Source: Pseudorhodobacter sp. MZDSW-24AT (GTDB lineage: Bacteria > Pseudomonadota > Alphaproteobacteria > Rhodobacterales > Rhodobacteraceae). Taken from it: a DNA stretch of 64,000 nucleotides. A program made the position numbers and the translations under genes. The notes below the pieces were generated by a model that saw only the letters and a program-made list of their open reading frames with translations, was not told where the DNA came from and ran no database searches. How positions within the stretch are numbered: position 1 is the first letter of the stretch; each line of letters opens with the position of its first letter. This document shows, in pieces, positions 28,371 to 37,075 of this stretch. Where the stretch lies: positions 434,001 to 498,000 of the forward strand of contig NZ_PGOI01000008.1 in NCBI RefSeq assembly GCF_002794355.1. Reading direction: 5' to 3'.

Positions 28371-29797
28371 GCGCGGGCGACAGGTCGACCGCCTCTGGCG
28401 CTGTGGCGCCGGGGGGCGTGCGGCCGGTGCTTTTGATCGAGGACACGCCCTCCTTGCAGATGGTCTATCGGTCGGTGCTGCAAACGGCAGGGCATGTGGT
28501 GCGGGCGGCGTCCACCGCCGCCGAAGGCATGCGCGCCTTTCAGGACAGCGGCGCGGTGACGGTGTTGCTGGATCTGATGCTGCCCGACCGCGACGGGCTG
28601 GCCTTGATGCGCGAGATGCTGGTGCTGCGGCCCGAGACGCGGGTGATCGTGATCACCGCCAATGCCAGCATCAATCGCGCCGTCGAGGCGATGCGGGCCG
28701 GCGCGCATGATTTTCTGGTGAAGCCGTTTGACGAAGGGCGGTTTCTGGGGGCGGTTGCCAATGCGGCGGGCGCGGTGCCCGTGCCGCCCAAGGCCCTGCG
28801 CAAGGCGGCGGTGCCCGAGCCGGAAGCGATGGGCGAGGTGTTCATCGGGTCTTCGGCGCCGATGCGGGAGGTGCAGGACACCATCCGGTCGGTCGCAGGG
28901 TCGATGGCGACGGTGTTCATCACCGGCGAAAGCGGGACCGGCAAGGAGCTGTGCGCTTTGGCGGTGCATGCGGGCAGCCCGCGGGCGAGCGGTCCGTTCA
29001 TCGCGCTGAACTGCGGGGCGATTCCGCAGGATCTGCTGGAGTCCGAGGTGTTCGGCCATATGAAGGGCAGTTTCACGGGGGCGATTTCCGACAAGCCGGG
29101 GGCGGCGGCGGCGGCGGATGGCGGGACGCTGTTTCTGGACGAGATCTGCGAGATGGCGCCGGCCTTGCAAACCAAGCTGCTCCGGTTCTTGCAAACCTCG
29201 ACGGTGCAGCCTGTGGGGGCGGTGCGGCCGCGCAAGGTGAATGTGCGGATCGTGTGCGCCACCAACCGCGACCCGTTCGAGGCGGTGCGGCGCGGCGAGT
29301 TCCGCGAGGATCTGTATTACCGGCTGTTCGTGGTGCCGATCCACATGCCGCCCTTGCGCGACCGGGGGAGGGACGTGGTGGAGATCGCGGAAGCCGCGCT
29401 GGAGCGGTTCGCCCGTGAAGAAGGGCGGCGCTTCGAGGGTTTTGCGCCCGAGGTGCTGGATCTGTTCTGCCGCCTGCCTTGGCCCGGGAATGTGCGGCAG
29501 GTGCTGAATGTGGTGCGCAACATCGTGGTGCTGCATCCGGGGGGCCGGGTGACGCTGGAGATGCTGCCCGCGTCTTTGCAGCCGATGACGGCAGAGGCCC
29601 CCTTTGCGCCCGCCCCCGCCCCGGCGGCGGACCCGCTAGGGGGGCTCATCGGGCGCAGCATGGCCGAGATCGAGCGCATCGTGATTGAAGAGACCATCGC
29701 GCGCAACGAAGGCTCGGTGCCGCGCGCGGCGCGGGTGCTGGAACTGTCGCCGTCGACGATCTATCGCAAGCTGGAAAGCTGGGGCGTGAAGGTTTAA
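28367..29797 (+). CDS. Sigma-54-dependent response regulator (NtrC/LuxO-like)
   Basis: The 476-residue protein has a receiver (LLIEDTPSL acidic pair, phosphoacceptor Asp near residue 69 in VLLDLMLPDRDG, FLVKPFDEG Lys). An AAA+ domain follows (GESGTGKELCALAVH Walker A, MKGSFTGAISD loop, LFLDEICEMAPALQ Walker B, EFREDLYYRLFVVPI). It ends in a Fis-type helix-turn-helix (ARVLELSPSTIYRKLESWGV). It activates RpoN-dependent promoters when phosphorylated. The sigma-54 contact loop reads GSFTGA rather than GAFTGA. The gene is translationally coupled to the Hpt gene, an arrangement reminiscent of the Vibrio LuxU-LuxO phosphorelay. Confidence 0.9.
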   Translation: MSAGDRSTASGAVAPGGVRPVLLIEDTPSLQMVYRSVLQTAGHVVRAASTAAEGMRAFQDSGAVTVLLDLMLPDRDGLALMREMLVLRPETRVIVITANASINRAVEAMRAGAHDFLVKPFDEGRFLGAVANAAGAVPVPPKALRKAAVPEPEAMGEVFIGSSAPMREVQDTIRSVAGSMATVFITGESGTGKELCALAVHAGSPRASGPFIALNCGAIPQDLLESEVFGHMKGSFTGAISDKPGAAAAADGGTLFLDEICEMAPALQTKLLRFLQTSTVQPVGAVRPRKVNVRIVCATNRDPFEAVRRGEFREDLYYRLFVVPIHMPPLRDRGRDVVEIAEAALERFAREEGRRFEGFAPEVLDLFCRLPWPGNVRQVLNVVRNIVVLHPGGRVTLEMLPASLQPMTAEAPFAPAPAPAADPLGGLIGRSMAEIERIVIEETIARNEGSVPRAARVLELSPSTIYRKLESWGVKV

Positions 29798-29801
29798 CCG
29801 A

Positions 29802-30566
29802 TCAGGCGAATTGTTCGACCAGCAGGCGTTCTTCCAGCCCGTGGCCGGGGTCGAAGAGGATGCGGTGGCTGATCGCGGCTTCGGACCAGATCTCGACCGA
29901 GGCCACGTCGCGGACCGAGCGGCCATCGGCATCGGCCATCACCGGGCGCTTGGCGGCGTCGCGCACCTCGAACCGGACAAGGGCGGTTTTCGGCAGCAAG
30001 GCGCCACGCCAGCGGCGGGGGCGGAAGGCCGCGACCGCCGTGAGCGCCAGCACGTCCGAGCCGATGGGCAGGATCGGGCCATGCGCCGAGTAGTTATAGG
30101 CGGTGGAGCCCGCCGGGGTGCACAAGAGCGCCCCGTCGCAGACCAGTTCGTCCAGCCGCAGCTTGCCATCGACAAGGATGGCCAGTTTGGCCGCCTGCGG
30201 GCCTGCGCGCAGCAAGGACACCTCATTGATCGCCAGCGCCTCGACCACACGGCCCTGCACGGTGGTCGCGCGCATGTGCAGCGGGTTGATCACGGTTTCC
30301 TCGGCCTGCGCCACCCGATCGGGCAGGCCTTCGGGATCATAGCCGTTCATGAGAAAGCCGACGGTGCCGCGATTCATGCCATAGACCGGCAGCCCGGCAC
30401 TTTGGGTGTCGTGCAGAGTTTGCAGCATGAAGCCATCGCCCCCCAGCGCCACCACGACCTCGGCCCGCCCCAGAGGGGTTTGCCCGTGCCGCGCGGTCAG
30501 CTCGGCAAGCGCGGCCTGCGCGGTGGGGGCAGAGCTGGCACGAAAGGCGATCTTTGATATGGGCAA
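29802..30566 (-). CDS. nadK: NAD kinase
   Basis: The 254-residue enzyme phosphorylates NAD to NADP. It has the [15 protein letters not shown] motif, [25 protein letters not shown] and the glycine-rich [17 protein letters not shown] region. I chose TTG 30566 because AAGGGAG stands 7 bases before it and homologues begin shortly before this point; the next ATG upstream adds 44 unconserved residues. It converges on the sigma-54 regulator with a gap of only 4 bp. Confidence 0.93.
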   Translation of the reverse strand: MPISKIAFRASSAPTAQAALAELTARHGQTPLGRAEVVVALGGDGFMLQTLHDTQSAGLPVYGMNRGTVGFLMNGYDPEGLPDRVAQAEETVINPLHMRATTVQGRVVEALAINEVSLLRAGPQAAKLAILVDGKLRLDELVCDGALLCTPAGSTAYNYSAHGPILPIGSDVLALTAVAAFRPRRWRGALLPKTALVRFEVRDAAKRPVMADADGRSVRDVASVEIWSEAAISHRILFDPGHGLEERLLVEQFA

Positions 30567-30802
30567 GGCAGTTCTCCCTTGGGCCCAGTCTTGACGGGCT
30601 GCGCGCGGGAACTCAAGCCTTTGCAGACACGCATGGGGGCGTACGGCGCGGTTGCCATGGTCTGCTGCGGGTGACGCAAGGGCAGCGGCAGCCGCCAAAT
30701 TTCGCCCCGATCCGGGGATGCGTCGTTTTCCTCCCTTTCCCGACAGCGGGGCTTGGTCTAAATGGGCGCTATCCCGACCCCCGGATCAGGCAGGAGACGC
30801 CC

Positions 30803-32098
<1,296 letters not shown>

Positions 32099-32120
32099 GG
32101 CCGAGCGGGCGTAAGCCCGG

Positions 32121-32141
32121 GGGGGCGCATCGCCCCCTTTT
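32121..32141 (+). terminator. Intrinsic terminator of glyA
   Basis: GGGGGCG-CAT-CGCCCCC forms a 7-bp stem with a 3-base loop, followed by TTTT, 23 bp after the glyA stop. Confidence 0.88.
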
Positions 32142-32180
32142 CGGTCCCTCTTCGCGCTGCGCTTTGCGAAGAGGGGCCGA
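32141..32180. terminator. Second hairpin between convergent glyA and small membrane gene
   Basis: TCGGTCCCTCTTCGC (32141-32155) pairs with GCGAAGAGGGGCCGA (32166-32180) over 15 positions with one G-U pair. It is best placed to terminate the minus-strand gene ending at 32189. Confidence 0.65.
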
Positions 32181-32188
32181 CGCGCGCC

Positions 32189-32560
32189 TCAGATCCGGCC
32201 TTGCAGCTTGTAGACCAGAAGCACGATGCCACCCACCATCAGGAATCCGAGGGTGACGGTGGCCGCCACCCGCACCAGCGCGTGCAACAGCGGCGAGCCG
32301 CCTTGCCGCGCGGACAGGTGGCGCAGGCAGGTGTCATAACAGGTGGCGACGCGGGCCTGATCAATCTGCGCCAAAAGCTTGGGGTTCTGCGCCTTTTGCG
32401 CCATATCGGCCAGTTCTTGCGCCTGCAAGCGGACCCGGCGGGGCAGCAAGCGGCCGCCTCGGCGCAATTTCTGCGAGAGTCCCTTGCCGCGAATATGCAG
32501 GCGCTCTTCCATCAGCCCGGCAATCCGGTCGGCCATCTGCTGAATTGTGACTGCGCTCAT
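32189..32560 (-). CDS. Small tail-anchored membrane protein of unknown function
   Basis: The 123-residue protein starts at ATG 32560 (MSAVTIQQMADRIAGLMEER). The N-terminal 90 residues are helical and strongly basic (GKGLSQKLRRGGRLLPRRVRLQAQEL). They contain a Cys pair (ATCYDTCLRH) and are followed by one C-terminal transmembrane helix (VAATVTLGFLMVGGIVLLVY) and a short basic tail. I do not recognise a family. A protein or nucleic-acid binding domain tethered to the inner membrane is a possibility from the charge pattern only. Confidence 0.65.
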   Translation of the reverse strand: MSAVTIQQMADRIAGLMEERLHIRGKGLSQKLRRGGRLLPRRVRLQAQELADMAQKAQNPKLLAQIDQARVATCYDTCLRHLSARQGGSPLLHALVRVAATVTLGFLMVGGIVLLVYKLQGRI

Positions 32561-32653
32561 GCCCGTGCACCCTTTTTGGGGCGACACTAGGCCGGGCGGC
32601 GCCAATGCTCAACTGCTCTGGCACGGCGGGCAAACTGGCGGTAAAGAGGTGGC

Positions 32654-33427
32654 ATGCTTGCCACGATCCACCACCCCGCCGCCACGCCCACCGATGCCTT
32701 GCCGCTGGTCATTGCCCATGGGCTTTATGGCAGTGGGCGCAATTGGGGGGTGATTGCCCGGCGCTTGGCGGATCAGCGCGATGTGGTGGCGGTGGATATG
32801 CGCAACCATGGCGAAAGCCCGCGTGCAGCGGCTCAGGGCTATCCCGAGATGGCGGCGGATCTGGCCGAGGTGATCGACAGCCTTGGTGGCCGGGTGGATC
32901 TTTTGGGCCATTCGATGGGCGGCAAGGCAGCGATGCAGCTTGCGCTGACGGCAGGGGACCGCATCCGGCGGCTGGTGGTGGCGGATATCGCACCAGTGGC
33001 CTATGGCCACGACCAATCGCACCATGCGCGCGCGATGCGCGGGCTGGATCTGGCGGGGGTCACGTCGCGGGGCGAGGCCGATCGGCGGCTGGCCGCCGTG
33101 GTCGAGGACGCGAGCCTGCGGGCGTTTTTCCTGCAATCCTTGGACCTCAAGGCCGAAGGCGGGCCGCGCTGGCGGTTGAATCTGGATGTGCTGGAGGCCG
33201 AGATGCCCAAAATCGTGGGCTGGCCGGGCACGCAAGGCGTGTTCGAAGGGCCTGCGCTGTTCCTGACGGGTGCGGACAGCGCCTATGTCAAACCCGAGCA
33301 CCGCGACACGATCCGCACGCTGTTTCCGGCGGCGCGTTTTGCCAAGATTCCCGGCACCGGGCATTGGCTGCATGCGGAAAAGCCGCGCGCGTTCGAGGAA
33401 ACCGTGCGGGTGTTCCTGACCGCGTGA
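32654..33427 (+). CDS. Alpha/beta hydrolase (YbfF-like esterase)
   Basis: The 257-residue alpha/beta hydrolase has the oxyanion strand LVIAHGLYGSGRNWGVIARR, the nucleophile elbow LLGHSMGGKAAM (Ser), an acidic residue region TGADSAYVKPEH and the catalytic His in IPGTGHWLHAEKP. Layout and length match the YbfF/abhydrolase-11 branch of short-chain acyl esterases. The substrate is unknown. Start ATG 32654 follows AAGAGG by 5 bases. It faces away from the small membrane gene, with about 93 bp between starts. Confidence 0.88.
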   Translation: MLATIHHPAATPTDALPLVIAHGLYGSGRNWGVIARRLADQRDVVAVDMRNHGESPRAAAQGYPEMAADLAEVIDSLGGRVDLLGHSMGGKAAMQLALTAGDRIRRLVVADIAPVAYGHDQSHHARAMRGLDLAGVTSRGEADRRLAAVVEDASLRAFFLQSLDLKAEGGPRWRLNLDVLEAEMPKIVGWPGTQGVFEGPALFLTGADSAYVKPEHRDTIRTLFPAARFAKIPGTGHWLHAEKPRAFEETVRVFLTA

Positions 33428-33599
33428 GGTGGCGGCCGCGAGGCGCTTGGCGGCGTGTTTGCGCAGACCGATCAAATGCCACGACGGGACGGGAACTGCC
33501 GATGGGCTGCGGTGTTGTTGGGGGGGCGCCGCCACCACGCGGTGCTTGTGCCGCAGGGCCGCGCGTGGTCTGATCCCAGCTTTCAAGGATGATTGCCCC

Positions 33600-34859
33600 A
33601 TGAAACTTTTCCAGTGCCAATGCTGCGGCCAGATCCTGCATTTCGAAAACACGGTCTGCCTGAACTGCGGCAGCACCCTTGGCTATCTGCCCGAAGCCGA
33701 CCGCATGATCGCGGTGGCCCCCGAGGGCGCGGTCTGGCGGGCCTTGCCCGACAGCGCGGGGGCCGGCGGCGGGGATGATCCCGGCACCTTGCGCTTTTGC
33801 CGCAACTGGGAGCGCAGCGCCTGCAACTGGATGCTGCCTTGCGCCCCGGAGGACGCGGGCGCCGAGGCGGGCTATTGCCTCGCCTGCCAGCACAACCGCA
33901 CGGTGCCCGACCTGTCCACCCCCGAGCATCTGGCGCTGTGGACCAAGATCGAGGCGGCCAAGCGGCGGCTGGTCTATTCCCTCTTGCGGCTGGAGTTGCC
34001 GCGCCCGCTGCCCGACACCGGGCATCCGCAGCCGTTGGTGTTTGACTTTCTGGCCGACGCGCCCGGCAGCGCCGATCCGGTGATGACGGGCCACGCCGAT
34101 GGTGTGGTGACCATCGCGCTGATCGAGGCGGATGATGCAGCGCGCGAAGAGCGGCGCAGCCAGATGGGCGAGGCCTATCGCACCCTGTTGGGGCATTTCC
34201 GCCATGAGGTGGGGCATTATTACTGGGACATTCTGGTGCGCGACAACCCGGCCGCGCTGGATGCCTGCCGCGCGCTGTTTGGCGATGAGCGCGCCGATTA
34301 TGGCGAAGCGTTGCAGCGCCATTACGCGCAGGGCGCGCCGGACGGCTGGGAGGCGCGCTTTGTGTCGGCCTATGCCACCATGCACCCATGGGAAGACTGG
34401 GCCGAGACTTGGGCGCATTACCTGCATATGGTTGACACGCTGGAGACCGCGGCCACGCTGGGCCTGCGGGTGAATGCCGGGGCCGATCTGGCGGCACAGG
34501 TTCGGTTCGACCCTTATGCGCATGGTGCGGCCGAGGCGTTGATCACGCCTTGGGTGCCGCTGACACTGGCGCTGAACAGCCTGAACCGCTCGATGGGCCT
34601 TGCGGACCTTTACCCGTTTTCCTTGCCTGCCGAGGTTCGGGAAAAGCTGGGCTTTGTGCATGATCTGGTGCATGGGCGGATCGGCGCGGCGGAACCAAAC
34701 GGCGCTTTGGCCGTTTGCCCGGGCGGCATGGCGCCGACAGGAGTGTGGCCCCATGCGGGAACCGATTTGTGTGCTGGCGAATGCGGGCTCGGGGCAGAAG
34801 GCGGCGGTGCGCATTCACGAGCTGATCGCACCGCTGCGGGCGGCGGGATTGCGCCATGA
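33600..34859 (+). CDS. Zinc-ribbon putative metallopeptidase with overlong C-terminus
   Basis: The 419-residue protein starts MKLFQCQCCGQILHFENTVC with a zinc ribbon (CQCCG...CLNCG), a second Cys group (CRNWERSACNWMLPC) and a later CLAC. The peptidase motif is LLGHFRHEVGHYYWD (HExxH), followed by the conserved YATMHPWEDWAETWAHYLHM block. This matches the putative zinc-binding metallopeptidase family. From about residue 372 the sequence loses family character (CPGGMAPTGVWPHAGTDLC...). The last 107 bp overlap the next gene in another frame, which suggests loss of the original stop or a small frameshift near 34680-34750. Confidence 0.82.
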   Translation: MKLFQCQCCGQILHFENTVCLNCGSTLGYLPEADRMIAVAPEGAVWRALPDSAGAGGGDDPGTLRFCRNWERSACNWMLPCAPEDAGAEAGYCLACQHNRTVPDLSTPEHLALWTKIEAAKRRLVYSLLRLELPRPLPDTGHPQPLVFDFLADAPGSADPVMTGHADGVVTIALIEADDAAREERRSQMGEAYRTLLGHFRHEVGHYYWDILVRDNPAALDACRALFGDERADYGEALQRHYAQGAPDGWEARFVSAYATMHPWEDWAETWAHYLHMVDTLETAATLGLRVNAGADLAAQVRFDPYAHGAAEALITPWVPLTLALNSLNRSMGLADLYPFSLPAEVREKLGFVHDLVHGRIGAAEPNGALAVCPGGMAPTGVWPHAGTDLCAGECGLGAEGGGAHSRADRTAAGGGIAP

Positions 34860-35652
34860 GGTGCGGTTGATCCGCAACGGCGCGCTGATCGCCGCCGAGG
34901 CCCAGAAGGCGCGGGCCGAAGGCTTTGCCACTGTGATTGCCGCCGGGGGCGATGGCACCATTTGTGCGGTGGCCACAGAACTGGCGGGATCGGGCATTGC
35001 CTTGGGCATCCTGCCGCTGGGCACCTTCAACTTCTTCGGACGCAGTCTGGGTTTGGAGAATGATGCCGAAGCCGCGATGGCGCAGTTGCTGGACGGACAA
35101 GAGACGCAGGTGGCGGCGGGCGAAGTGAACGGCAAACTGTTCCTGAACAACGCCAGTCTGGGCCTGTATCCCGCCTTGCTGGAGCGGCGCGAGGCCGCCT
35201 ATGCCAAATGGGGGCGATCCCGGATTGCCGCCTATTGGTCGGGTCTGCGGGTGCTGGTGACCTATAACCGTCCCAGCCGGATGACCTTGGTGGTGGATGG
35301 GGTCGAGCAGGTGCGTCACTCTCCGATGGTCTTCATCGCGCAGAATGCCTATCAGCTGGAAGAATACGGAATGCAGGAAGGGGTGGACCTGATCCGGGCC
35401 GGAAAGCTTGCCGTGTATATCGCGCCGCCCTTGCGGCGCTGGCAATTGCTGGGCTTCGCGCTGAAGATGGCCACCCGGATGGCACGGCCCTATCACGATT
35501 TCACCCTGCTGGGCGCGAGCACGGTGGAAATCAGAACGCGCGCCCGCCGCCGGACCATCGCGCGCGACGGGGAGCGTGAGAAGATGCGCTCGCCCTTTGC
35601 CTTTCGCTACTTGCCCGATGTGCTGACGGTCATCGTGCCAAAGGCCGTGTAG
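34753..35652 (+). CDS. Diacylglycerol kinase-family lipid kinase
   Basis: The 299-residue protein begins MREPICVLANAGSGQKAAVR and contains the family nucleotide motif VIAAGGDGTICAVATEL with LGILPLGTFNFFGRSLGL, and a C-terminal beta domain (LFLNNASLGLYPALLERREA). DagK/YegS-like enzymes phosphorylate diacylglycerol or related lipids; the substrate is unproven. ATG 34753 has AGGAG about 10 bases upstream. It overlaps the peptidase tail by 107 bp and is followed, after 1 bp, by the metallophosphoesterase, so these genes are likely co-transcribed. Confidence 0.88.
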   Translation: MREPICVLANAGSGQKAAVRIHELIAPLRAAGLRHEVRLIRNGALIAAEAQKARAEGFATVIAAGGDGTICAVATELAGSGIALGILPLGTFNFFGRSLGLENDAEAAMAQLLDGQETQVAAGEVNGKLFLNNASLGLYPALLERREAAYAKWGRSRIAAYWSGLRVLVTYNRPSRMTLVVDGVEQVRHSPMVFIAQNAYQLEEYGMQEGVDLIRAGKLAVYIAPPLRRWQLLGFALKMATRMARPYHDFTLLGASTVEIRTRARRRTIARDGEREKMRSPFAFRYLPDVLTVIVPKAV

Positions 35653-35653
35653 G

Positions 35654-36463
35654 ATGGCGCGGCTGCTGCATCTGTCGGATCTGCACTTCGGCACCGAGCG
35701 CCCCGGTCTGGTGGCGCCGCTGATCGCGCTGGCGCATCGGTTGCGGCCGGATGTGGTGGTCATCTCGGGGGATCTGACCCAGCGTGCGCGGCCCGAGCAA
35801 TGGGCTGCGGCAGCGGATCTGATCGCGGCCTTGCCGGGGCCGGTCCTTTGTGTGCCGGGCAATCATGATGTGCCGCTGCACAACCCGGTGGCGCGGCTGT
35901 TGTGGCCATGGCGCGGCTATCGCGCAGCCGTTGGGCAGAATCTGGAGCCGGTGCTGGAGGTGGGCGATCTGCTGGTGGTGGGGGTCAACACCACAGATCC
36001 TTTCGCGTGGCAGCGCGGCGTGCTGCGCACATCATCGCTGGCACGGGTGGCCGAGGCGTTTGGTCGGGCGCGGCCCGGGCAATTGCGGGTGGTGGCCTTG
36101 CACCATCCACTGACCACACCGCGCGCGACTGGCAAGACGCCGATGAAAGGCGCCGAAGCCGGAACCGAAGCCTTGGCGCGCGCCGGGGCGGATGTGGTGC
36201 TGAGCGGGCACCTGCACCTGTGGGCGGCAGCCCCTTTCGCGCTGCATGCGGGTGCGCGGGCGATGCTTTGTGTGCAGGCAGGCACCACCTTGTCGAGCCG
36301 GTTGCGCGGGGAAGACAACGATCTGAACGTGGTGGAGTGTGAAGATGGGCTGGTCACGGTGACCCGCTGGCGCACGCAAGGCGATGCGCTGGACTATGTG
36401 CCGGACAGTGTGACCCGTTATCAGCAGGACAATGCGGAGGCGGGCTGGCTTGGCCTGAGCTGA
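35654..36463 (+). CDS. Metallophosphoesterase (calcineurin-like)
   Basis: The 269-residue protein shows the metal-binding signature of the family in order: LLHLSDLHFGTE (DxH), VVISGDLTQRARPEQW (GDxxx), LCVPGNHDVPLHN (GNHD), VVALHHPLTTP and VLSGHLHLWAAAP (GHxH). It probably hydrolyses a phosphodiester or a phospholipid-derived phosphate. The neighbouring lipid kinase makes a lipid headgroup substrate (UDP-diacylglucosamine-like or other) conceivable but unproven. Start ATG 35654 lies one base after the previous stop. Confidence 0.9.
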   Translation: MARLLHLSDLHFGTERPGLVAPLIALAHRLRPDVVVISGDLTQRARPEQWAAAADLIAALPGPVLCVPGNHDVPLHNPVARLLWPWRGYRAAVGQNLEPVLEVGDLLVVGVNTTDPFAWQRGVLRTSSLARVAEAFGRARPGQLRVVALHHPLTTPRATGKTPMKGAEAGTEALARAGADVVLSGHLHLWAAAPFALHAGARAMLCVQAGTTLSSRLRGEDNDLNVVECEDGLVTVTRWRTQGDALDYVPDSVTRYQQDNAEAGWLGLS

Positions 36464-36472
36464 CCGCCGTGG

Positions 36473-36934
36473 TCAGACGGCCCTGCCCCGCAGATGGCTT
36501 TCGACAAAGGCCACGATCTCGGCGGCGGGACGTGCACCGGCAAGACGGGCGATTTCGCGCCCGCGGTGATAGAGGATCAGCGCCGGAATGCCACGGATGC
36601 CCGCGCGTTGCGAGACGGCGGGGTGATCTTCGGTGTTGAGCTTGGCAAGGCGCGCGCGCGGCGCCAGCATCTTGGCCGCCTTGGCGAATTCGGGGGCCAT
36701 CATCCGGCACGGTCCGCACCATGGCGCCCAGTAATCGACCAGCAAGGGCAGGTCATCGCTGCGGGTGGCTTTGTCATGGCCCGCCGTATCCAGTTCCAGC
36801 ACCTTGTCGGCCACCAGCACCTCACCACAGCTGCCGCATTTGGGCCGGTCGCCCGCGCGGGTGGCCGGGATGCGGTTGATCTGACCGCAGGTGGTGCAGG
36901 TGAGCTTGAGGCTGGTTTGGGTGGAGGCGGTCAT
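36473..36934 (-). CDS. trxC: Thioredoxin 2 (zinc-ribbon thioredoxin)
   Basis: The 153-residue protein has an N-terminal zinc ribbon (CTTCGQIN...CGSCGEVL), then a thioredoxin domain with the active site LVDYWAPWCGPCRMM and the cis-proline segment RGIPALILYHRGREI. This is the TrxC/thioredoxin-2 arrangement, a cytoplasmic disulfide reductase often linked to oxidative stress. ATG 36934 starts MTASTQTSLKLTC; a longer in-frame start at 36973 adds 13 unconserved residues. It ends 10 bp from the convergent metallophosphoesterase. Confidence 0.95.
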   Translation of the reverse strand: MTASTQTSLKLTCTTCGQINRIPATRAGDRPKCGSCGEVLVADKVLELDTAGHDKATRSDDLPLLVDYWAPWCGPCRMMAPEFAKAAKMLAPRARLAKLNTEDHPAVSQRAGIRGIPALILYHRGREIARLAGARPAAEIVAFVESHLRGRAV

Positions 36935-37075
36935 GGCGGGCCTGATATTCGGGTGTTTGAATGTATCTGGCATCGGGCGGATGGCGCTGCAAGAGGGGGC
37001 GCGAAAGATTGCGCCGGAATGAAAGGGGCCGGAGCAGTGCCCCGGCCCCCTTGAACATGCTCTGACCAGCGGGGC

